Source: GCA-002282575 sp964646525 (GTDB lineage Bacteria > Pseudomonadota > Gammaproteobacteria > Thiomicrospirales > Thiomicrospiraceae). From it: a stretch of DNA of 23,076 nucleotides. The notes under the pieces are model-generated. The model made no database searches, was not told the DNA's origin, and saw only the letters and a program-made list of their open reading frames with translations. Both the position numbers and the translations under genes were made by a program. The DNA lies in contig CAZYER010000027.1 in NCBI GenBank assembly GCA_964646525.1, positions 1 to 23,076 on the forward strand, in the 5' to 3' direction. Positions 1 to 6,498 of this stretch are shown one piece after another. Numbering within the stretch: the first letter of the stretch is position 1; the number at the start of each line of letters is the position of its first letter.

Positions 1-2556
1 GCGACGTTGCGTTGTTTTAGCGCGCGATAAACGACGGCGTTGGTTGATGCCATCTGTGCTTCTTTTGCTCAGCGACACCTTAGTGCGCGGCATAAAGGTT
101 AACTTTACCACATCCTCGAAATGCTTAGCAAAATGCATGGTTAGCCCTTCCTTAAGGTAGTCAGGCATTTCATCAAAGTCATGTTTGTTATCAAATGGAA
201 TGATGATGTTTTTAATGCCGACTCGTCTTGCCGCAATGATTTTTTCACGAATGCCGCCAACGGGGAGTACATGACCGGTTAAGCTGAGTTCTCCCGTCAT
301 GGCGACAGGTTCTTTCAGTTTTTCATTACGTGCTAAGGAAAGCAATGCCGTTGCCATGGTAATACCAGCTGAAGGTCCATCTTTAGGTGTGGCACCATCT
401 GGAACGTGTAAATGGACAAAAGCCTCATCGAAGAATTTAGGGTCGCCTTTGTAACGCGCTAAGTTAGAACTGACATAGCTATAAGCAATATTCGCCGATT
501 CTTGCATGACATTACCGAGCTGTCCCGACAACTTAAAGCCCCGATTCAGTGTATGAATACGACTGGCTTCGATATTTAATGTCGCGCCACCCATCGAAGT
601 CCAAGCCAAACCCGTCGTGACTCCGACGACATTTTCCGGTTTTTCATTGCTGAATTTGGGGTGTCCTAAACTTTCTTCGATGTCTTTAACATGAATACGC
701 GCCGTTTCAATTTCACCCGTTACCAACTTAACCGCAGTTTTGCGAATAATACGTTCCATCATTTTACGTAAGTTACGCACACCTGCTTCACGCGCATAGC
801 CTTCGATAATATGGTGAATGGCAGGCGGCGTAATTTCGATGGTTTTCGGTGAAATGCCCGATTCTTTCAGCAGCGCTGGCCATAAATGACGCTTAGCGAT
901 GCGCATTTTTTCTTCGGTGATGTAACCCGCCAAACGAATGACTTCCATACGGTCGAGCAGGGCATCAGGAATACTGTCGGTGGTATTGGCGGTACAAACA
1001 AATAACACTTTCGACAAATCAAAGCGCACATCTAAATAATGGTCTAAAAAGTCCTTGTTTTGTTCTGGATCTAATACTTCCAACAAAGCAGAAGCGGGAT
1101 CGCCTTGATAAGAAGAACCAATCTTATCAATCTCATCGAGCATAATGACGGGGTTGGCGGTTTGACAGCTTTTTAATGCTTGCACAAACTTGCCTGGCAT
1201 CGCACCAATATAGGTGCGACGATGTCCCTTAATCTCCGCTTCATCGCGCATACCACCAACCGAGAAGCGGTAGAAACTGCGCCCCAAGGCTTCAGCGATG
1301 GATTTGCCAATGGAGGTTTTACCCACCCCAGGTGGACCAACGAGCAAAATAATCGACCCTTTTACTTCACCTTTTAATGCGCCGACCGCTAGAAATTCGA
1401 CAATACGATCTTTTACATCATCTAGGGCATCATGATGCTTATCGAGTACTTTACGCGCGGTGGTTAAGTCTAGCTTGTCTTTGCTGTAATTGCCCCAAGG
1501 CAAACTACTGATCCAGTCCAACCAGTTACGGGTCACGCCATATTCTGGCGACTGGGTATCTAAAAAGCCGAGCTTTTCTAATTCTTCACTCACCTTATCC
1601 GTCACATCATCAGGAAGAGATAGCTTATCTAAGCGCGATTCAAATTTCTCTAAATCAACAGCGCGGTCATCTTTAGTGATGCCTAACTCTTCTTGAATTT
1701 CTTTTAATTGCTGACGCAAGAAAAACTTACGCTGATGATCAGAAAGGTTTTCCTCAACGCGTTCACGAATGTTGTACTGTAGTTTAGCCAGTTCTAACTC
1801 TTGGCGGAACAGGTTATGTACCTGATCTAAGCGTTCTGACAAGTCAAAGGTTGCCAAAATGGCTTGTAATGCCTGACCGTCGGCAGTGGTTAAGCCAGCA
1901 GCGAAGTCGGCTAACGTAGCAGAATCATTAAAACTAAAACGATTGAGGAACAGCTTGATTTCTTCACCGAACAACGGATTTAACGGCACCATCTCACGTA
2001 GCACCGACAAAATCGCCATAGCATAGGCTTTATTTTCCGACTCTTGCTCGTCATTCACCACATCTTCTGGATAGCTGACGTGGGCACGGTAGGGTGCAGC
2101 TTCTGATAACCAATGTTCAATTTTGAAACGCTTCACACCTTCGGCAATAAACTGGATACGATCATCATGCACACGTGGATTATGAATACGAATGAGTGTG
2201 CCAATATCACTGAATTCTTCAGGTTTTGCTTGGTCACTGGCATCGGGCGTGTAAACCAGCCCAACCAACCACTGCTTGCTGCGCTCGATGTTCTTGAAGG
2301 TCTCTATCCAGGTTTCCTTATTCAACACAACTGGTAGCGTCTGCTTAGGAAAAAACGGACGTTCGCGAATGGGAATGAGGTACACATTCGCTGGTAAATG
2401 ATGTTGATCGTGCAGAGTGACATCTTTGCTGTCGCTGGAAGGGGCATCGCTAGCAGCTTCATGCTCATGAATCTGTGCTTCAACTCCGTCTTCCTGCTGG
2501 CTTGCCGCTTCTGGCATGTCGGGTAGGTTGTCGTTATCGAGTTCGTGATTCGGCAT
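1..2556 (-). CDS. lon: ATP-dependent Lon protease, AsrA (PA0779)-like subtype; 3' end outside window
   Basis: AAA+ serine protease that unfolds and degrades misfolded and regulatory proteins in the cytoplasm. The frame stays open from the ATG at 2556 to the window edge (852 codons). Walker A GPPGVGKT is at residues 407-414, and the protease dyad is S729 (in PKDGPSAG) and K772 (in GIREKIIAA), the 43-residue spacing seen in E. coli Lon. The N-terminus differs from E. coli Lon: about 55 acidic, Asp/Glu/Ser-rich residues precede a block around residues 58-75 (LIPIRERPFFPKQTLPV) that recalls the second Lon of pseudomonads (PA0779/AsrA). Residues 823-852 form an Arg/Lys-rich tail beyond the normal C-terminus, and the stop codon is not in the window. 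The start is supported by an AAGAAG stretch 6 bases upstream. It is divergent from mogA. Family certain; subtype assigned from recalled similarity. Confidence 0.95.
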   Translation of the reverse strand, partial: MPNHELDNDNLPDMPEAASQQEDGVEAQIHEHEAASDAPSSDSKDVTLHDQHHLPANVYLIPIRERPFFPKQTLPVVLNKETWIETFKNIERSKQWLVGLVYTPDASDQAKPEEFSDIGTLIRIHNPRVHDDRIQFIAEGVKRFKIEHWLSEAAPYRAHVSYPEDVVNDEQESENKAYAMAILSVLREMVPLNPLFGEEIKLFLNRFSFNDSATLADFAAGLTTADGQALQAILATFDLSERLDQVHNLFRQELELAKLQYNIRERVEENLSDHQRKFFLRQQLKEIQEELGITKDDRAVDLEKFESRLDKLSLPDDVTDKVSEELEKLGFLDTQSPEYGVTRNWLDWISSLPWGNYSKDKLDLTTARKVLDKHHDALDDVKDRIVEFLAVGALKGEVKGSIILLVGPPGVGKTSIGKSIAEALGRSFYRFSVGGMRDEAEIKGHRRTYIGAMPGKFVQALKSCQTANPVIMLDEIDKIGSSYQGDPASALLEVLDPEQNKDFLDHYLDVRFDLSKVLFVCTANTTDSIPDALLDRMEVIRLAGYITEEKMRIAKRHLWPALLKESGISPKTIEITPPAIHHIIEGYAREAGVRNLRKMMERIIRKTAVKLVTGEIETARIHVKDIEESLGHPKFSNEKPENVVGVTTGLAWTSMGGATLNIEASRIHTLNRGFKLSGQLGNVMQESANIAYSYVSSNLARYKGDPKFFDEAFVHLHVPDGATPKDGPSAGITMATALLSLARNEKLKEPVAMTGELSLTGHVLPVGGIREKIIAARRVGIKNIIIPFDNKHDFDEMPDYLKEGLTMHFAKHFEDVVKLTFMPRTKVSLSKRSTDGINQRRRLSRAKTTQRR

Positions 2557-2603
2557 AGTTGGCTTCTTTTCTCATTGGTGAATGTTTCGTTGTTCTGAGT
2601 CTT

Positions 2604-2632
2604 ATTCTACCCCATAAAAGGGTGTCTCTCAT
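2604..2632 (-). promoter_or_regulatory. possible sigma70 promoter for lon
   Basis: On the minus strand, ATGAGA (2632-2627) lies 17 bases before TAGAAT (2609-2604), matching 4/6 and 5/6 of consensus. It would start transcription about 50 bases before the lon ATG. A CCCCAT motif on the opposite strand (2610-2615) resembles a sigma32 -10 but has no matching -35. Tentative. Confidence 0.3.
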
Positions 2633-2677
2633 GTATCATATGGTCATTGTGATTGAATAATACAAGGGCAACCCCCC

Positions 2678-3211
2678 ATGCAAACAGCAAAAATAGGCTT
2701 TATCACCATTTCCGATCGTGCTTCGGCGGGTATTTATGAAGATAAGGGCGGTCCAGCTATGCAGCAGTGGATCAGCGATACACTGGAAAGTCCGTGGCAA
2801 GCCGTGGTTAGGCTGATTCCAGATGAGCAGTTGGTGATTGAGCAAACGCTCATCGAACTGGCCGACACTCAAGGATGTGATTTGATTCTCACTACCGGCG
2901 GTACAGGACCTGCGTTGCGCGATGTTACACCCGAAGCGACCCAAGCCGTGTGTCATAAAATTCTCGACGGTTTTGCTGAACAAATGCGTGCGGTTTCATT
3001 ACAGTTTGTGCCGACCGCTATTTTATCGCGCCAAATCGCTGGCGTGCGCGGCAAGACACTGATTATTAATTTGCCCGGCAAACCTAGTGCCATTGGTCAA
3101 TGTTTGGATGGGGTGTTTGCTGCTGTACCCTATTGTATTGACTTGATTGGTGGTGCACGGTTAGAAACCAAATTGGAACGCATTGTCGCGTTTCGTCCTA
3201 AGGGAGCATAA
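2678..3211 (+). CDS. mogA: molybdopterin adenylyltransferase MogA
   Basis: Adenylates molybdopterin before molybdate insertion in molybdenum cofactor biosynthesis (cytosolic). The 177-residue protein opens with IGFITISDRASAG, has the MoCF-family TTGGTGPALRDVTPEA loop around residues 73-89, and the late INLPGKPSAIGQCLDGV block around residues 130-146 that separates MogA from plain MoaB. Slightly shorter than E. coli MogA (195 residues). An AAGG at 2664-2667 is the only ribosome-binding candidate, with somewhat long spacing. prmB begins 5 bases after its stop, so the two are probably cotranscribed. No other molybdenum cofactor genes are in the window. Confidence 0.93.
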   Translation: MQTAKIGFITISDRASAGIYEDKGGPAMQQWISDTLESPWQAVVRLIPDEQLVIEQTLIELADTQGCDLILTTGGTGPALRDVTPEATQAVCHKILDGFAEQMRAVSLQFVPTAILSRQIAGVRGKTLIINLPGKPSAIGQCLDGVFAAVPYCIDLIGGARLETKLERIVAFRPKGA

Positions 3212-3216
3212 CCACC

Positions 3217-4146
3217 ATGTCATTACTCATGTCGCCCCTATCAGGATTAAACACCTTACGTGATTTCATTCGTTACGGAGCCAGTCAGTTTTTAGGCGCT
3301 AAGCTATTCTATGGTCATGGCATGGACAATGCCTTCGATGAAGCTAAGTTCCTTGTACTACAGTCGCTCAATATGCCTGCCGACTTAGACGAGGCTTGGT
3401 TAAATTGTGCTTTAACAGACAGTGAAGCCAAACGAGTGGCGCAACTGATCGAAGATCGCATTCGTCTGCGTATTCCTGCTGCCTATTTAGTCGGGCGCAC
3501 TTGGTTTGCAGGTATGACCTTTATCGTCAATGAGCATGTGCTAGTGCCACGCTCTCCCTTTGCGGAGCTCATTGCGCGTGGCTTTGATGGCTGGGTGGAT
3601 TTGGAGAGTTGTGAGCGGGTGCTGGATATGTGTACTGGCTCTGGATGTATTGGTATTGCCAGTTTGCAGGCAGTACCACACGCCCAAATCGATTTAGTTG
3701 ATATCAGCAGTGAAGCCATTGCCGTAGCAGAGCAGAATATTGCCCTACATGGTGTGCAAGATCAGGTGCGTGCCATTCAATCGAACTTGTTTAGTCAATT
3801 GCGCGGTGAGCGTTATGATTTAATTATTAGTAACCCACCTTATGTCGATGCCGACGAAATTGCTGCCATGCCTGCTGAATTTCACCATGAACCCATGCTC
3901 GGGTTGGCGTCTGGACATGATGGATTAGATTTGACTCGTCGATTACTGGCTGAAGCGGCAGATCATTTAACCGAAAATGGGGTGCTAATGGTGGAGGTTG
4001 GCGCATCAGATATCGCTTTAATCGAAGCCTACCCAGAACTGCCTTTCTTCTGGTTTGAGTTTGAACATGGCGGTATGGGTGTTTTTGCCATTAATCGTTC
4101 TGAGTTAGTTGCTTATGCCGATGAGTTATTGCAACGGATGATTTAA
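3217..4146 (+). CDS. prmB: ribosomal protein L3 N5-glutamine methyltransferase PrmB
   Basis: SAM-dependent methyltransferase that modifies a glutamine side chain of ribosomal protein L3. The SAM-binding motif I VLDMCTGSGCIGIAS is at residues 135-149, and the glutamine-methyltransferase signature NPPY is at 206-209. The N-terminal part (LRDFIRYGASQF, then HGMDNAFDEAKFLVLQSL) is the PrmB type rather than PrmC, which acts on release factors. Length 309 residues equals the E. coli protein (310). The SD AGGGAG around 3200-3205 overlaps the end of mogA, which suggests translational coupling. A second ATG in frame at 3229 is less well placed. Confidence 0.94.
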   Translation: MSLLMSPLSGLNTLRDFIRYGASQFLGAKLFYGHGMDNAFDEAKFLVLQSLNMPADLDEAWLNCALTDSEAKRVAQLIEDRIRLRIPAAYLVGRTWFAGMTFIVNEHVLVPRSPFAELIARGFDGWVDLESCERVLDMCTGSGCIGIASLQAVPHAQIDLVDISSEAIAVAEQNIALHGVQDQVRAIQSNLFSQLRGERYDLIISNPPYVDADEIAAMPAEFHHEPMLGLASGHDGLDLTRRLLAEAADHLTENGVLMVEVGASDIALIEAYPELPFFWFEFEHGGMGVFAINRSELVAYADELLQRMI

Positions 4147-4184
4147 GTTTTGATGATAATTAACGTGATATTGAGCTGCCAGAG

Positions 4185-5468
4185 ATGATAGATCGTAGGA
4201 GCTTCATTAAACTTAGCGGCGGCGCGATGGCTTTCACCGCGCTTGCTGGCTGTCAGCAACAACAGAGGGAGGCGCCTGTGGCATCAACAACGCAGTATTC
4301 AAGCCCTGATTTCGATGCTGTTATTTCGCGCCTCAATACCAACTCGGTCAAGTGGGATGGACGAACGGCTGTATTTGGCACAGACAATGTCACACCATTC
4401 TGGGTAGCTGATGGGGATTTTGCTGTTGCCAATCCGATTCAACAAGCCTTGTTGCAACGAGCCCAACATCCCATTTATGGTTACACGCGTCAGCCGCACA
4501 AGCTAACGCAACTGCTGGTTAATTGGCAGTCACAACGACACGGTTGGGCAATTGAACCTGATTGGTTGGTGAATATGCCAGGTGTGGTACCGACGCTTTA
4601 TGCGGCAGTCAACGCACTCACCAAAGAAGGGGATGCGGTCATTATTCAGCCGCCAGTTTATACGCCATTTTTTAACGCGGTGACGGATAATAACCGTCGT
4701 TTACTGTTGAATCCACTCAAATATAATGATGGTCATTATGAAATAGATTTTGAGCACTTAGAGGAATGCGCAATACAGGGTGCAAGGCTGCTGCTCTTAT
4801 GTTCGCCTCATAATCCAATTGGACGAGTTTGGACGCGTGATGAACTGCTGAAGCTGATCGACATCAGTAACCGTTATGATATGGCGATTATTTCCGATGA
4901 AATTCATGCCGACTTGGTATATGCACCGCATCAGCATGTTCCCCTGTTGAGCTTAGATGATTTATCTGATAAGTTGGTAACCGTTTTTGCTCCTGGTAAA
5001 ACCTTTAATATGCCAGGGCTGAGTATGGCATTTATGGTAGCGAGTGATCCAGCGCTTCGTGCTAAATTAACTACCGAGTTCAAAAGATTGCACATTGAAA
5101 ATAATAATCCTTTTACTCTAACGGCAGTTGAAGTCGCTTATGCAGAAGGTGCCAGCTGGGTCGATGCGCTGTTGCCTTATCTCGCACAAACGCAACATGA
5201 GGTTGTAGAGTTTGTGCGTAGCCAATTACCACAGATTAGGATTCGTCCTTCAGAGGGCACTTTTTTAATGTGGCTAGATTTTCGCGCGCTGGGACTTGAT
5301 GATAAAAAGCTGCAAGCTTTTTTAGTGGAGCAAGCGAAAGTGGGTTTAAGTGCTGGCACGCTTTATGGGCAAGCGGGTAGTGGTTTTATGCGGTTAAATA
5401 TTGCCGCACCGCGAGTGCTGGTTATGCAGGCACTGGATCAAATTAAGGGTGCAATCGATAGATTATGA
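4185..5468 (+). CDS. MalY/PatB-family PLP-dependent C-S lyase with Tat lipoprotein signal
   Basis: Fold-type I PLP enzyme of the MalY/PatB group (cystathionine beta-lyase or related C-S lyase; class I/II aminotransferase fold). Visible motifs: HNPIGR with N210, SDEIHADL with D238, PGKTFNMPG with the PLP lysine K272, and a C-terminal arginine in FMRLNIA. The group signature WVADGDF near residue 72 is present (usual form W-x-A-D-M-D-F; here M is G). The first 23 residues form a twin-arginine lipoprotein signal: RRSFIK at 4-9, a hydrophobic stretch, and lipobox LAGC with C23. Residue +2 is Gln, which in enterics would favour the outer membrane. Without the signal the enzyme is the usual size, about 390-400 residues. 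It starts 38 bases after prmB with only a weak GAG as SD. Substrate unknown; family and signal are clear. Confidence 0.85.
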   Translation: MIDRRSFIKLSGGAMAFTALAGCQQQQREAPVASTTQYSSPDFDAVISRLNTNSVKWDGRTAVFGTDNVTPFWVADGDFAVANPIQQALLQRAQHPIYGYTRQPHKLTQLLVNWQSQRHGWAIEPDWLVNMPGVVPTLYAAVNALTKEGDAVIIQPPVYTPFFNAVTDNNRRLLLNPLKYNDGHYEIDFEHLEECAIQGARLLLLCSPHNPIGRVWTRDELLKLIDISNRYDMAIISDEIHADLVYAPHQHVPLLSLDDLSDKLVTVFAPGKTFNMPGLSMAFMVASDPALRAKLTTEFKRLHIENNNPFTLTAVEVAYAEGASWVDALLPYLAQTQHEVVEFVRSQLPQIRIRPSEGTFLMWLDFRALGLDDKKLQAFLVEQAKVGLSAGTLYGQAGSGFMRLNIAAPRVLVMQALDQIKGAIDRL

Positions 5469-5470
5469 TA

Positions 5471-5502
5471 CAGCTAGAAGAGTAATTGGTATTTTCTAGC
5501 TG
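5471..5502. terminator. inverted repeat between convergent genes, possible bidirectional terminator
   Basis: A perfect 9-bp inverted repeat, CAGCTAGAA (5471-5479) and TTCTAGCTG (5494-5502), with a 14-base loop lies between the 3' ends of the C-S lyase gene and apt. There is no strong T tract on either side, so termination is an inference from position. Confidence 0.4.
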
Positions 5503-5529
5503 ATCATTCCGTTAAATATTAGATCCACT

Positions 5530-6039
5530 TCATTCGTACTGAATTACCGACCGGACCTTCATACCTTGCCAGCTAAAACTATTCAAGCTGGCTAAATCGA
5601 CCAAGCAAGCCATGCCAGCAACCTGATAACCTACTTGCTGACATAACTCAGTTGCCGCGCCCATCGAGCCACCAGTGGCAATTAAATCATCGCAAATTAA
5701 CACACGACGACCATCACCTGCTTGCATGTGTAAGCTATCACTACCATATTCCAAACCGTAATTTATGCTGGCTGCGACATTGGGTAATTTGCCAGGTTTA
5801 CGAATTTTAACGAAACCCTTTCCATGCTTATAAGCCAATGCCGAAGCGAAAATAAAACCCCGCGACTCAATACCTGCCAGTAGATCAATCTTAGCCCATT
5901 CTTCCTCGCTGTAAAGTGCGCTCATGGCATCAATGACTTCGCTAAAGTGTTGATTCAGTAAAGGAGAGATATCACGAAACAATATTCCTAGTTTGGGAAA
6001 GTCAGGAACTTCACTCATTAATGCTTTGAAATCTAACAT
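5530..6039 (-). CDS. apt: adenine phosphoribosyltransferase
   Basis: Converts adenine and PRPP to AMP plus pyrophosphate (purine salvage, cytosolic). The PRPP-binding loop VLICDDLIATGGSM is at residues 113-126. FPKLGILFRDISPLL (15-29), the GIESRGF loop (56-62) and FVKIRKPGKLP (76-86) match Apt proteins. At 169 residues it is slightly shorter than E. coli Apt at the N-terminus. The SD AAGGATAA is well placed. A strong intrinsic terminator for panD ends only about 25 bases before the ATG, so apt expression needs read-through or a promoter inside panD. The pyrophosphate it produces is a substrate of the nearby Ppa. Confidence 0.93.
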   Translation of the reverse strand: MLDFKALMSEVPDFPKLGILFRDISPLLNQHFSEVIDAMSALYSEEEWAKIDLLAGIESRGFIFASALAYKHGKGFVKIRKPGKLPNVAASINYGLEYGSDSLHMQAGDGRRVLICDDLIATGGSMGAATELCQQVGYQVAGMACLVDLASLNSFSWQGMKVRSVIQYE

Positions 6040-6064
6040 GGCGTTATCCTTAATTAAACAAATT

Positions 6065-6089
6065 AAAAAAAGCCCATTAAAGGGCTTTT
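6065..6089 (-). terminator. intrinsic terminator of ppc-panD
   Basis: On the minus strand an 8-bp perfect stem AAAAGCCC/GGGCTTTT (6089-6082 with 6075-6068) with a 6-base loop is followed by a run that extends to seven Ts. It starts 16 bases after the panD stop and ends about 25 bases before the apt start codon. The opposite strand offers only four Ts. Confidence 0.8.
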
Positions 6090-6104
6090 CTGATGATCAG
6101 TCGC

Positions 6105-6485
6105 TTAATGTTTTTGTAGCGGAATGCTGCTTTTCTTTGCCGTGACACAGTTAGCTGCATCGACATAAACCAAGGTTGGATGATGCTTAGTCATTTCAGC
6201 AGTGTGAATTTGGGCAAAGGTACAAATAATCAGTAAATCACCAGGGCGAGCTTTATGTGCTGCGGCACCATTCACAGAAATAATGCCACTTTTTTCTTCC
6301 GCTCTAATGGCATAGGTCACAAAACGCTCACCATTGTTCACATTATATATATGAATTTGTTCGTATTCATGAATGCCAGCAACATCGAGTAACTGACCAT
6401 CAATCGCACAAGAACCCTCATAATCTAGCTCAGCATGAGTGGTGGTGACGCGATGCAGTTTGGCATTTAATACCGTTTTAATCAT
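6105..6485 (-). CDS. panD: aspartate 1-decarboxylase (pyruvoyl enzyme precursor)
   Basis: Decarboxylates L-aspartate to beta-alanine for pantothenate and coenzyme A. The 126-residue protein has the self-cleavage site YEGSCAID with Gly24-Ser25, where Ser25 becomes the pyruvoyl group, as in E. coli PanD. Other matches are KLHRVTTTHA at the start and IISVNGAAAH in the middle. The open frame extends 16 codons further upstream, but the ATG at 6485 matches family starts. Its SD GGAAAG lies at 6499-6494, touching the ppc stop codon, so panD is translationally linked to ppc. Ppc supplies oxaloacetate, the precursor of aspartate, so the pair is metabolically coherent. Confidence 0.95.
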   Translation of the reverse strand: MIKTVLNAKLHRVTTTHAELDYEGSCAIDGQLLDVAGIHEYEQIHIYNVNNGERFVTYAIRAEEKSGIISVNGAAAHKARPGDLLIICTFAQIHTAEMTKHHPTLVYVDAANCVTAKKSSIPLQKH

Positions 6486-6498
6486 ACTGTTTCTTTCC

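Noticed and set aside
2604..2632. Sigma32-type heat-shock promoter for lon
   Set aside because: The CCCCAT motif sits on the strand facing mogA and has no CTTGAA-like -35 at the right distance.
2636..2983. Minus-strand open frame of 115 codons overlapping mogA
   Set aside because: Lies antisense to a clear MogA coding region, shows no recognisable motif and covers the divergent promoter region; a shadow.
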